A stretch of DNA of 64,000 bases. Source: Archivesica marissinica (Eukaryota > Mollusca > Bivalvia > Venerida > Vesicomyidae). The translations under genes and the position numbers were made by a program. Below the pieces are notes generated by a model, which worked only from the letters and a program-made list of their open reading frames with translations, did no database searches and was not told the origin of the DNA. Within the stretch, counting starts at the first letter, position 1; each line of letters starts with the position of its first letter. The DNA is taken from assembly GCA_014843695.1 (NCBI GenBank), contig CM026404.1, positions 81,575,541-81,639,540 of the forward strand. The letters are read 5' to 3'. Below are positions 1-10,141 of this stretch, piece by piece.

Positions 1-54
1 TGTTTGATGCGTCTATGATCATGACAAGGTGTATTCCCATAAGACGTAGCTATT

Positions 55-838
55 TTCAGGAACTATCTTAGGTTTCTATTGAGAGTGTTCAGGAACTATC
101 TTAGGTTTCTATTGAGAGTGTTCAGGAACTATCTTAGGTTTCTACTGAGAGTGTTCAGGAACTATCTTAGGTTTCACTTGAGAGTGTTCAGGAACTATCT
201 TAGGTTTCACTTGAGAGTGTTCAGGAACTATCGTAGGTTTCACTTGAGAGTGTTCAGGAACTATCTTAGGTTTCTATTGAGAGTGTTCAGGAATTATCTT
301 ATGTTTCTATTGAGAGTGTTCAGGAACTATCTTAGGTTTCTATTGAGAGTGTTCAGGAACTATCTTAGGTTTCTATTGGGAGTGTTCAGGAACTATCTTA
401 GGTTTCTATTGAGAGTGTTCAGGAACTATCGTAGGTTTCTATTGAGAGTGTTCAGGAACTATCTTAGGTTTCTATTGAGAGTGTTCAGGAACTATCTTAG
501 GTTTCTATTGAGAGTGTTCAGGAACTATCTTAGGTTTCTATTGAGAGTGTTCGGGAACTATCTTAGGTTTCTATTGAGAGTGTTCAAGAACCATCTTAGG
601 TTTCTATTGAGAGTGTTCAGGAACTATCTTAGGTTTCTACTGAGAGTGTTCAGAAACTGTATTAGGTTTCTATTGAGAGTGTTCAGGAACTATCTTAGGT
701 TTATATTGAGAGTGTTCAAGAACTATCTTAGGTTTATATTGAGAGTGTTCAAGAACTATCTTAGGTTTCTAATGAGAGTGTTCAGGAACTATCTTAGGTT
801 TCTAATGAGAGTGTTCAGGAATGATCTTAGGTTTCTAT
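55..838. repeat. 33-bp minisatellite, about 24 copies
   Basis: A unit of 33 bp built around TTCAGGAACTATCTTAGG is repeated head to tail from near the window start. Copies differ by single substitutions and there are almost no indels. Because 33 is a multiple of three, the plus strand reads as an open frame of 11-residue repeats. That is an array artefact: the peptide has no fold signature and the frame opens and closes with the array. Confidence 0.95.
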
Positions 839-1606
839 TTCTATAAGGCTTGAACGAAGACTTAATGTAACAGTAAATCGGTGAAAAAGAAAATCAATTT
901 CTACAGAAGGAAATTTCCTATATATCACATAACTTTGTTTGCTTGTATGGCCAACTATTGATAAATTCACTAATTTGATGTCAGAAATACTATTGGTAGA
1001 AATTTAGCAAAATACATATATTTCGCAAATGTATATAGAAACTAAAATTAGTATAAGCAGAGAGTATATTAACATCTTGCTCTTTTGTAAATCCATGTTA
1101 TTACCTACATGTATACATGTACTTGCTATAGACATTGTATGAATGTTTAATGCAATAAGGTTGTTGTTGCATACAGTTTCATACAGCCATTACATATATC
1201 CTTGTGTGTACACATGTCTAGTACAACATGTAATAATTCTGTTTGGTTGAGAGAAGAATCATTATAGTTTATAATAAAGCATGCCTATTTCTATTTCTAT
1301 TTCAAATGGTGCATAACGTTAATGATAAGACAAACGGCGATTTAAAAAAATAAGTCTCGACATAATTATAACGCTTAAAACATTAAGATACAGCTGATTT
1401 GCATAATGCATAATGTGCTGACGATTGGTAGCTAAATAAAAAAAATCCAATTATATCATGACCATTTTTTAGAAAGCGTAAATGACATAATTGCTTATGA
1501 AATAAGATTGTACCATATGGTTCGCCATATAGGGGTAATGTACACTTCTCGAGTTTATGTTGATGCTGTTCCATTTCTCGTAGTGTTCCTATTTAGTGCA
1601 TGCTGA
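839..1606. other. gene-free stretch with a possible MITE remnant
   Basis: No gene seen. At about 862-940 the text resembles, with decay, the 5' end of the TTAA-flanked MITE described at 40439-40902: a GTGAAAA block, then TTTCTACAGAA, then TTTCCTAT. A short run of TTCTATT units lies near 1285-1300. The rest is AT-rich, and its small frames look random. Confidence 0.4.
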
Positions 1607-1664
1607 GAGTTTATTTAAATTCGTTAACGGTTGCCCACACGAACGAAGCCATCTGGAGAGATTA

Positions 1665-1929
1665 CAGTCAAACCTATGTTATTGTCACCTCCATTAAGCA
1701 GCCAACCTGCATTAAGAAGTCAGTTTCCAGATTCTCAATAATTTGTTTTATTACACCGATAATTGACCTCTATTAAACAGCCACCTGTGCTAAGCAGCCA
1801 CCTGTGCTAAGCAGCCACCTGTGCTAAGCAACCACCTGTGCTAATCAGCCACCTGTGCTAAGCAGCCACCTGTGCTAAGCAGCAACTTTTTGTGATTCCT
1901 TTGTATGGTTGCTTAGGACAGTTTGACTG
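1665..1929. mobile_element. pogo-like MITE with TA duplication
   Basis: The element starts CAGTCAAAC and ends GTTTGACTG, with TA on each side (1663-1664 and 1930-1931). Terminal repeats of this type, followed by a tract with cACCTcTATTAAgCaGCC, are typical of pogo/Tigger elements, which duplicate TA. It carries no transposase. It is inserted in SINE-A copy 1 exactly at a TA of the SINE consensus, so the flanking SINE halves rejoin cleanly when it is removed. Confidence 0.8.
1778..1884. repeat. 17-bp tandem repeat inside the pogo-like MITE
   Basis: Six copies of CAGCCACCTGTGCTAAG, with one or two substitutions, lie inside the MITE at 1665-1929. The unit resembles the subterminal text of the same element, so it looks like a local amplification of the transposon end. 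Confidence 0.85.
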
Positions 1930-1956
1930 TAATTATTTTATTATTTTGGAGGATAG

Positions 1957-2127
1957 TGCAATGATGTATAGATCTAGTCTAATCATATTTCATTGCTCTT
2001 TGACATATTTTTACACACATATAAAATATGGCAATGAAAGATATGAATATCAAAAAGCAAAAGGGTTGGACACAAGTTCTTGCAACATTAGATATTGTCC
2101 TCACCTAAAATGATGCAATGATGTATA
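1957..2127. mobile_element. short retroelement insertion with 14-bp target duplication
   Basis: TGCAATGATGTATA occurs at 1957-1970 and again at 2114-2127, bracketing 143 bp foreign to the surrounding SINE-A. A 14-bp duplication is typical of target-primed (LINE-type) insertion. The inserted text resembles the stretch near 51330-51425, including a GG(T)TTGG.CACAAG block, so it is probably a 5'-truncated 3' end of a dispersed retroelement. Confidence 0.6.
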
Positions 2128-2383
2128 CCGACAAACCCCATCCATATGCTCATGTGGTTCTGTTACGTGCACAATGTGAAGCACAGACACAAGGCATGGG
2201 TTAAACATATCATTCGAAACCCTGTTTCTGGGGACAGTTGTATTTGTCATAACCACATGCCCCTGAATCTGGATCTAAATAAAGGGTCAGTTACGGTATA
2301 AGTTAGTACGGAAGAGTGAACGAGTCTAAGCAATCGTTGAACACTTGTCAACGTGTTAACAACTGGACCATCGAGCTGCTGCT

Positions 2384-2735
2384 TACGAAATAATATTTGT
2401 CTTTCAGTCATTTATTGGCGAATAAACATGGTTTGGAGATCTGGCGCGCAGTCATTAATCATGCAGGACGTAGGCCTCAGTAGTTAAATTCGGCGCTCAG
2501 AACGACACATGGGCAAATATAAGTTCGATTCTAACATTACATAAACATCTAAAATGAGCAAAACTAGTTTGGTGCTATTCTTGAGAAAGCGTAAATGACG
2601 TCACAAAACTACAATCATGCTAGTAACTGACGTCACGTTTAACACCACACGCTAAATCAATGTTTTATTGCAGATTTAAGCACGGTAAATTTCTTCTTTG
2701 TGTATACAGACTAAATGCCGAGGCGTGTTAGAATC
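2384..2735. repeat. dispersed repeat R1, copy 1
   Basis: This stretch matches 50868-51286 in collinear order: AATAATATTTGT, then ATTGGCGAA, CATGGTTTGGA, GGCGCTCAGAACGACACAT, GTAAATGACGTCACAAAACTA, and a GCCGAG block near the end. The two copies are clearly related but diverged. No terminal inverted repeat or coding frame was seen, so the class is unknown. Confidence 0.7.
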
Positions 2736-3535
2736 TTATATAGTGAATGCAGGGTTGCTTTTACTTTTTAATAGTTACATCCATACATTCATACAGAGAT
2801 TTCAACTTTGTATAGCGACATTTGATGCTAAAATATAATAGCAAATGGAAAGCACAACAGACGCGTTTTCTCATGGGGATAAGACAGCATTGAGCCATTA
2901 AGATTGATGTTATTGTTCGCATTTTCGCATTTAGTATGCAATACGAGAACGCACTGTTGCAATATTACCGGTTTTCGAGTTAATTGTGGTGTTTTAGGAA
3001 AGTTATTAATTCGAGGTTTTATCAATTGAAAAGCACAACACACATTGCTCATGCAATAATACCAAACGTACTAAAGACATTAAGTTGACATTGCGTCCGA
3101 ATGAATTTGCAATAATTTATTTGGAATATGATGTCCAAATGACTTTAATATTATTTGATCAATTTAATGTTCATAATCAACAAAACACAATTTGCACGTG
3201 GCCAATAACAAATACAATATGAAGTGTGGCAAATACAACACATATAATTACATTCAACAAATACAATATATCTTAAATTTCCAAGGGTATCATAACGATT
3301 TCTAAAAGCATTTATAAACATAACTATAACGCTGCTTTGCGTAGTGACGTCATGCACATTTACTGACGTCATGACAATTTGCGCGCGCATTATGGTAATG
3401 TTGGGTTAGAGGATGTTTCTTTATTTCAGTGTATAAATCGAATGATATTTAACAGAATTATCATTGAAAAGCTATATTATCACGTGCAGTGAGTGTTAGC
3501 TTTCTTATGTTTATGAGTTAAACAATTACAACTGT
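2736..3535. other. gene-free stretch
   Basis: Nothing recognised. Small frames on the minus strand have no codon bias or motif. A TGACGTCATG element and GCGCGCGC occur near 3350-3388, but no transcript evidence accompanies them. Confidence 0.5.
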
Positions 3536-3732
3536 GGAAGTCGTAATAGCACAGTGGTAACGCATTCCCTTCTGGGTTCCGAAGCCCAGCTGTAGCCGTT
3601 GTATTGTTCCCTTAGGCAAGGCACTTAAGTTCCACATTGCATATTTTCTCTCTCTCTCGTGGCATTCAATTCCATCAGAAATGAGGTCTAGAGAGCGATT
3701 TAACTAATGTTGTAATAACTTGTTTCAAGTTT
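3536..3732 (+). mobile_element. SINE-B copy 1
   Basis: This is a tRNA-derived SINE with head GGAAGTCGTAATAGCACAGT (box A-like). It continues through a CCTTAGGCAAGGCA block and an ATTCCATCAG.AATGAGGTCT block, and ends near AACTTGTTTC. The same order is seen at 22957-23262 and 24653-24880. Its box B is weak, so this copy is probably dead. Confidence 0.75.
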
Positions 3733-3865
3733 GGCGCCTAACAATAGACGACATAAGAGTGGTTGCACGCGAGTGTTTAAGATTCATGTTCAAGTGGGTA
3801 TCCGTTTATTGTTGACGAGCGTTTTAATAGTTGAACATTCCCTCATTTCCGGTTTGTTGGGTTGA

Positions 3866-4091
3866 GTCACGATGTACTGGGAATCCAGGGATCACAGGTT
3901 TGATCCCCCCGTCTGACCCTAAATTAACAGACTTTCAGATGGGACATTAAACCGAGATCTCGTGTCGGTGCTTTACTACGTACAAGAACCAGAGAAGTTC
4001 TGGAATGGTTCTGTATCCAACAATCTAAAATGACTAATCTCTTCAGAAGGCGTCTGGTAGCGAAGATAAATAAACGTAAAATACACACAAC
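3866..4091 (+). mobile_element. SINE-A copy 2
   Basis: Box B (CAGGTTTGATCCC) is followed by the shared core with GGGACATTAAACCGAGATCT and the 3' block ending AAATAAACGTAAAA. Box A is worn. A stretch of the 3' region that includes GCTCATATGGGCAAC is deleted. Confidence 0.8.
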
Positions 4092-4473
4092 CAGTCAAGA
4101 GGAGTACCATACTCATTGGCCACAATGGACATATTATGAATAGAGTACGGGAAGGAACTGTCGTGTACGGCATATATTGATCAATATGCTTACCCTGTCT
4201 GACCCTCTGAGACATCAGTTAACACGCATACAGACTCTGGAAATGTTTTATTCAACGTCTACGTTGGAATTGGTTATCCCCCTTTACCAATTAATTTACA
4301 TATATCTTATATTACTGCGGTATATTTTAAGTGAAAGAAACAGGCGATATTGGCGTTTAGTAGGATAATATTGGAATTTATTTCATCGAGTGATCACCGA
4401 AATCTGAATATATTTTAGATTTATATACAACAGAGATAGAAAGCATATTATTTCACTGAGAAAACTCAGGAGG

Positions 4474-4687
4474 TTTTACAAATTTATGTTAGCTCGATTA
4501 CGAAACAAAGTTGTTACAGCATTAGTTAGATCGCTATCGATACCTGCTCGAATACACCGCCACCACGAGGGAGAGAGGGAAGAGGCAATGTGGAATTTAA
4601 AATGCCTTGCCTAAGGGAAAAATCGTAACTTATACATACTACAGATATGAAGCGAACGCGCTAACACTGCGCTATCACGACTTCCAA
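4474..4687 (-). mobile_element. SINE-B copy 2
   Basis: On the minus strand the head GGAAGTCGTGATAGCGCAGT is followed by the SINE-B core and an AGCTAACATAAATTTGTAAA-type tail. The copy is diverged, with an indel near 4560. Confidence 0.75.
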
Positions 4688-4756
4688 GAAAACGACATTA
4701 AATCGCAAAATACGCAAAAATACATTTTAGTGAGGTTGTACGTATAAAAATGACTG

Positions 4757-4946
4757 CAGTCTACATGTCAAAGTCAGTTATGTCGAATTCTCCGGTTATC
4801 TCGAAATCGGATCAAAGTCCCGCTTCAGACACTATCATTTTACATATAAATGGCTCTGTTTATATCGAATTTCGTTACGTCAATCTTCGGTTATGTCGAA
4901 GTATTTTGTTCGGTCCGACGGAATTCGACATAACGGATGTAGACTG
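4757..4946. mobile_element. MITE with CAGTCTACAT ends (pogo-like)
   Basis: The left end CAGTCTACAT...GTTATGTCGAATTC is mirrored by the right end GAATTCGACATAACGGATGT AGACTG. TA follows the right end and TG precedes the left, which fits a mutated TA duplication. The interior repeats palindromic TTATGTCGAA motifs. A related fragment lies at 23893-23999. There is no transposase. Confidence 0.65.
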
Positions 4947-4984
4947 TACTACAAATTAGTGATTGTTTTACATATAAAAACTAC

Positions 4985-5655
4985 TACTACGAATTGGTAC
5001 GAACTAATTCGAACACTAACCTTCAATCAATAAACAGTGCTTTTGCGGTCGACAAACTCTAAAATGTGACGGTTGGCTTTCATATAACGGTCAGCTGACT
5101 TGTATTGGAGTCTATACTAAGCGCGTGATACTGTCGTTTAGAGATACTTTAAATCAGATTAGTCGAAGAAATAAATATCCACACAAAGGGCGAGATATAA
5201 CGGTACATCAATACTATAACTCGTGTTATTAATGATACATGGGTTTGTTTTACGCATATATGTTGACCCTATTTACATTATTTTGTTATGTCAATAAACT
5301 ATATCGACGAAAACGCAAATAACTATTGTTTGGCAATATTAAACTGAGACATTTGCATATTCCGTGAAAATACTTCGTTAATAATCGAATTTCCGAAGTA
5401 AAATATGAGCTTTAGATTATGGTACACTTACTTACTGACTTGATTCAAATATTAACGGTAAAAACCTAACGTATGTCCTGGTCGTAGGTCACGGAAACTT
5501 ACGAAGGCTTTGGCGGAGATTAATGAGTCTCAGTTTAATGTTGCCAAGTAATACATAATATAATGTTCTATATTTATAAATATTTGGGGGGAAAATATAC
5601 CACATAATAGAACATTATAGTTATTTGCGTTTTCACCGACATAGTGTCGCCTTAA
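4985..5655 (-). mobile_element. TTAA-flanked MITE, copy 1, rearranged
   Basis: Read on the minus strand, 5655 downward gives TTAAGGCGACACTATGTCGG, matching the end of the intact copy at 40439-40902. The 5' part is followed by an inverted structure (about 5312-5560). Internal blocks matching the intact copy then resume (GACATAACA, GTAAATAGGGTC, GATATAACGG, TTAGTGTTCGAA), ending near 4985. Confidence 0.65.
5312..5644. repeat. inverted repeat within MITE copy 1
   Basis: GAAAACGCAAATAACTAT at 5314-5331 is mirrored by ATAGTTATTTGCGTTTTC near 5619-5636. Inside it, TTGGCAATATTAAACTGAGA near 5339-5358 is mirrored by TCTCAGTTTAATGTTGCCAA near 5526-5547. The stretch can therefore fold into a long interrupted hairpin. 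A second MITE inserted in the first, or an inverted duplication, would both explain it. Confidence 0.6.
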
Positions 5656-6483
5656 TTAGCCCTCTGGTATTGAATTTCTTAGCCAGCAGTCCATACACAA
5701 AAGAATATGTATGAATATTTGTCAGGATAAATGAAATATGAAACTATTAGACTTAGCCCTCTTGTAGCTGGCTATTTGTGGCAGCGGTAAATGTTGGAAA
5801 CAGAAATAACAGACTAACTACTTTGTAATACATGTAGGCTACTGTATGTATTAGCGGTGCAATTAACAGTGCGTCATACTATTCCATTAGAATTCTGCCT
5901 TTCTAATGAAATCCCATGACATCTTTCCAGAGCTTTCAGTTTCAAATCAGAAAAACACATTAATGAATTGTCGTCTTCAACAATTATTCGAACTATTTAT
6001 AGCCATTAGTTTACCCTGCATGCAAAGATGTAACATTGTGTTGAATGTATTCGTTTTCCAGGCTGGTTCAGTAATCATTATTTTGAATAACACCAAAGAC
6101 TTGTGAAGCGCCGGTAAATCGGAGAGCTTATTTCTCTTGGAATATGTTTGTTTGAACTCGACAGCTGCTCTCTACATACGCATATTCATTAAGTCGCATG
6201 GACTTCCTTAATCGGACACAAAACCGGGTAAGTTCTGAGAAACACATTTGCAAAACAAATGTATCTGTACACGACTACCTAAGGAATTAATTGAATATTA
6301 CTATTCATTTATCTAATACCGAAATGCGATACCAAAGCAGCATTTTATGAAGGGTAGGCAATAATGTCTCGTCATTTGCACATGTTTAGTGTCTGGTCCT
6401 TTGAATTAAGCATATGGTGTAAAGCACCGCCACCACGATACCTCGGCTTAAAATGTATGAGTAATTATAATATTGTATGGCCA
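5656..6483. other. gene-free stretch
   Basis: No gene or clear repeat was recognised. The text is AT-rich, and its short frames have no motif. Confidence 0.5.
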
Positions 6484-6682
6484 GTCTTTCAGATGGGACG
6501 TTAAACCGAGGTCTCGTGTCGGTGCTTTACACCATGCATGTAAAAGAACCAGAGGAGACTCTGGAATGGGACTCTGTCTGTATCATTGCACTATCCTCCA
6601 ACATCTAAAATGACTAATCTCTTCAGGAGGCGTCGCTCATATGGGCAATCGGTAGCGATGATAAATAAACGTAAAACACAAA
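6484..6682 (+). mobile_element. SINE-A copy 3, 5' truncated
   Basis: The copy starts in the core at CAGTCTTTCAGATGGGACGT and runs to AAATAAACGTAAAACACA, but lacks the whole tRNA head. Such 5' truncation is expected of reverse-transcribed insertions. Confidence 0.85.
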
Positions 6683-6819
6683 ATATTGTATGGGGGTAGA
6701 TCGTACCTGCGACCACTGGAGTGCAGAGTATGAGTGTGTTGTACTGGAAGACTGATTCGCTATCCATCTTGTTCACTTTATATTTCACATAATTCTAATA
6801 AAAAAGCAGTTACATGTGC

Positions 6820-6990
6820 CATTTGGCTTGAACATATCTATTCCACTATATACATTCACCAGACAATACATGCACACAAATTCAAAGAATAGGAAAGGAT
6901 CAAAACGGAAGCAGAGCTTATATAGTTTCTCTCCTTGCAGTTCAAAATACACAGTACTATTGTATTGCCATTTGCAATGAGCATATATTA
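6820..6990 (-). repeat. dispersed repeat R2, copy 1
   Basis: The minus strand matches 24448-24600: ACTGTGTATTT.GAACTGC, CTATATAAGCTCTGCTTCC, ATCCTTTCCTATTC, GTGAATGTATATAGTGGAAT. No ends or coding frame were recognised, and the class is unknown. Confidence 0.65.
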
Positions 6991-7044
6991 TTCCCTCTTG
7001 TTCGGTAGTAATTGGGTGCTTCCGCGGCAGAATTGTTAATGTCA

Positions 7045-7232
7045 ATAACTTCAAATCACTTGCCTCTCACCGATGTAGGTTCGAATTCATTCAAGTGACT
7101 TGCGGTAGGTCGGTGGTTCTATCCGCGTGCCCGTCCGTGCCCCAAATACTGTTCGGAGTGGAATCAGGTGTCTGTCTCGTTGGAGAATCGCCATATAACC
7201 TAAGATGTTGGTGCGACGTTACACCCAATAAC

Positions 7233-7291
<59 letters not shown>

Positions 7292-7295
7292 GTAG
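7045..7295 (+). mobile_element. SINE-F with (GTT)n tail
   Basis: A tRNA-like head (CACTTGCCTCTCACCGATGT then GGTTCGAATTC, box B-like) leads into a core ending GTTGGTGCGACGTTACACCC and a pure GTT microsatellite of about 20 units (7232-7291). The head-core-microsatellite plan fits a SINE. The long minus-strand cysteine-like frame over GTT is an artefact. Confidence 0.6.
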
Positions 7296-7933
7296 TAATG
7301 TTACTTTGCACGTATATATATACTATCATATTGGAGCTTAGATGCCTTGAGCTGATTCGCACATTTCAATACTCTACTATTATCTGATTCACAGATCAAT
7401 GGCAGTATGAAGAGATTCGAACACAGATGATATAGAGGATTATTTGAATCTATATCGAGGAGAATTCACAGACATTGATATATCTTGAAGTGAAATTAGC
7501 ACCGAGTGGAAATACATTATTTCGGGGATCATACGATGAAATAAATTGCCATCGTACACTAATAAACACACATATTCGTGTATCCTTTCGAATGCTTCAT
7601 GACTAATCGTATTCATTAGCCACTTTTATCTTCAACCTTACTGACCCAGTCTGGATTCTCTTTCCTGCTGAGGGCCTCGTTTTGCTATTATTCACAGCCG
7701 CACAACCACATTCATTTGCACGAACGCATCAAGACGAAATAGTCCCGGTATAATTATCGAGATACAATCTATGTGCTGTCAAAATATAAAACAGCATACA
7801 AAACAAATGCATTAGTGTATCATGTTTTTATGATAACCTGTTCATGCTTGGGAGGAAATAGTTAAACTAGAGAAGTGCATGCAACCGCGGAAGAATTATA
7901 TCAAACCCCACCCACCAGAAAGATAATTTCATA
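7296..7933. other. gene-free stretch
   Basis: Nothing recognised. AT-rich text without motif-bearing frames. Confidence 0.5.
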
Positions 7934-8251
7934 GTTCAGTGCACAGGCACCAGACACAAAAACAATTTAACGATAACATTGCATGTTCTGCTGTTCACGA
8001 TGAAACAATGTGCCATTCTGGTGTTATTTGACCGATCTCCATGAAATAAAAAGTATTTGTTGATAGAATAAGGTCTTCCGGTCGGGACCACACGGGCATA
8101 TCAGTGATCTGGTCGTTTTTACCTAGTTTCTCGTCGATGTTTCTGTATGCATGTTTCAATTTCGTTGGTTACCTTTAGTAAACATTACCTACTATATGAC
8201 CATAGGCCCAAAAAAAGAGTTTTTTGTGTGTCTGGTGCCTGTGGTTCAGTG
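7934..8251. mobile_element. hAT-1 MITE copy 1 with 8-bp duplication
   Basis: The element 7942-8243 starts CACAGGCACCAGACACA and ends with its inverse. It is flanked by GTTCAGTG on both sides (7934-7941, 8244-8251). An 8-bp duplication with short terminal repeats points to the hAT superfamily. The interior matches one arm of the larger element at 29350-30248, so this 302-bp copy looks like a deletion derivative that kept one arm and a stub of the other. Confidence 0.85.
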
Positions 8252-8873
8252 TTGGTAAGCAGTGAACGATGGTGTGTTCTTTCACTGACGACACATCATT
8301 CACAGGAAAGCACAACATACAGACATTTATTATATGCTTTCCTATGAAATATAGAAATTATCAGTGAAGTAGAATATGTTATTCCACTTGTTGAAAGCAG
8401 TAGAATAACATATTTGCTTTGCACGTGTGGTATCTGACCGCTGCATGTTGAAATGGTGTCAACGGGAACGTTTTCGTGCTCAATTGTCAATGACGTCTCT
8501 AACCACGAGTTCTCGCGCCAATTAGCGCACCATTGAGTCGTTTTCTATCATAAAAATCGTGTTCAGCATAAAATAAACATTTTTTTATTTAAGGGAATGA
8601 TCGTCTAACGTCGTGATAATACTAGCTTTCTATGTACACTGAAACAAACAAATATCCTCTTAATCGTCAGCTGTTTAATAACGTGTTCTACTGTTGTCAA
8701 AACGTTTAAGATCAAACGATATGTATCTAGATGAACAGACAACATGTGATTTATTCATTAAGAAAGTCATTGTTTGATGGAGCATCTGTTCTTCACACAA
8801 AGCATTTATAAACCCTACATTAAAACTTGCACAAAAACCTAAAGGACATAACGGAAGTAAATAGAAGCCATAT
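8252..8873. other. gene-free stretch
   Basis: No gene recognised. Short frames on both strands lack motifs. Confidence 0.5.
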
Positions 8874-9188
8874 TGACCACATTGTGTGTGTATTTTACGT
8901 TTATTTATCGTCGCTACCGGTTGCCCATATGAGCGACGCCTCCTGAAGAGATTAGTCATTTTAGATTTTGGAGGATAGTGCAATGATACAGACAGAGACC
9001 CATTCCAGAGTCTCCTCTGGTTCTTTTACGTGTACAGTGTAAAGCACCGACACGAGACCTCAGTTTAACGTCCCATCTGAAAGACTGTTAATTATATTAG
9101 GGTCAGACGGGGGATCGAAACTGCGATCCCTGGATTACCAGTCCAGCGTGTTACCACTGGACTACAGATCCGTCTGTGACCACATTGT
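8874..9188 (-). mobile_element. SINE-A copy 4, full length with 12-bp target duplication
   Basis: This is the reference copy in this window. The body 8886-9176 is flanked by TGACCACATTGT (8874-8885 and 9177-9188). On the minus strand it reads box A (TGTAGTCCAGTGGTAACACG), box B in which GGTTTCGATCCC departs by one base, a core with GGGACGTTAAACTGAGGTCT, and a 3' part ending AAATAAACGTAAAATACACA. tRNA-type internal promoters imply RNA polymerase III transcription. The core GACGTTAAAC motif resembles conserved central domains reported for other invertebrate SINEs, possibly the Nin-DC type; that is recollection, not a search result. Confidence 0.9.
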
Positions 9189-9199
9189 ACACGATACGG

Positions 9200-9362
9200 G
9201 CTTTATATAGCCTCGGAACAGGCGTTGATATAGTTTGCATTGCCTGTCTTATAACTACGTTTTTAACACCAAACACCATTAATGAGTCGTTTTGCGTTTC
9301 TGATAATATATTTTTGAAAACGGTGAAATATCGACAGACAGGAACCCAGGCTAGCTTTATAT
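9200..9362. mobile_element. MULE-type MITE copy 1, 9-bp duplication
   Basis: The element 9209-9353 starts AGCCTCGGAAC and ends GGAACCCAGGCTA. It is flanked by GCTTTATAT at 9200-9208 and 9354-9362. A second copy at 10151-10429 has a different 9-bp duplication. Consistent 9-bp duplications suggest the Mutator (MULE) superfamily. No transposase is present. Confidence 0.75.
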
Positions 9363-10141
9363 GTTTATCAAGTCTATGACGACATGCTACTTTTATATTC
9401 TTGACCATAGATTGTCCGAACAGTTGGCGTAATAATGCAGTAAATCGCAGAACGGCAGTGCAAATAATCCAATAATCAATGAGGGACATCGCCGTCTTAT
9501 AAAGCCATGTTCAGTAATATAACAATGTTTTATAGAAAAGTGTCCATTGGATATACTGTCGAGATGTAGTCATTTAATAATCATAAGATGAGAAAAAGGA
9601 TGAAAATTAATAACATGTTGTGCAAAGGAAACAACGATAAAAACAGAGGAAACCGCCTGTAAGGACATATATACTCTAGTGAGTATTCAAGGTCAGCAAC
9701 TGCACGATTTCTGGGCACGTGTTTAAAGGCATATTCCTGTTCCAAAAGAAGAATGAAAAGCACTGTGTGAGAGAGCCCCGCTTTGTTATACAAGCCATCT
9801 TGATAGACATGCTAAACGTAGTGTCCTTGCTATTAAGATTTGTTTCGGAGCAATGGGGTTGCCAAGTGTGCCGCAAGAACATACATCTATCCTAGTCAAA
9901 ATAAAATTATGTAGTTTTCAACAATGTTCAAGTACATTAAAATTGGTAAGAATGATGGATTTCTTTACTGCAATGCTTGTGTAACACTGGTTTTGTACGA
10001 CTATAATTGTAGGCAACAACCTTGTTTAAATAGGTGACAGAATATCACACACATGATCTGAACATGAGCTCTAAACATACAATGATGCGCAATAAAAATG
10101 GAGGGGGGGGGGCATGCTCACGAATCTTGTTTTATGTGACT
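9363..10141. other. gene-free stretch
   Basis: No gene or repeat family recognised. A run of nine or more G lies near 10103. Confidence 0.5.

Larger units (their letters stand above)
1607..2380 (-). mobile_element. SINE-A copy 1, broken by two later insertions
   Basis: The minus strand carries a tRNA-derived SINE also found at 8886-9176. Its 3' end (the CGTTAACGGTTGCCC block) lies at 1607-1664 and its body resumes at 1930. It is cut again at 1971 and continues from 2114 past the GTTCTGTTACGTGCAC block to a worn tRNA-like head near 2370. The first cut is a pogo-like MITE (1665-1929). The second is a 143-bp piece flanked by a 14-bp duplication. Family membership rests on direct comparison with about fifteen other copies in this window. 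Confidence 0.8.

Noticed and set aside
79..846. 255-codon frame of 11-residue repeats
   Set aside because: It begins and ends with the 33-bp minisatellite and has no independent sign of coding.
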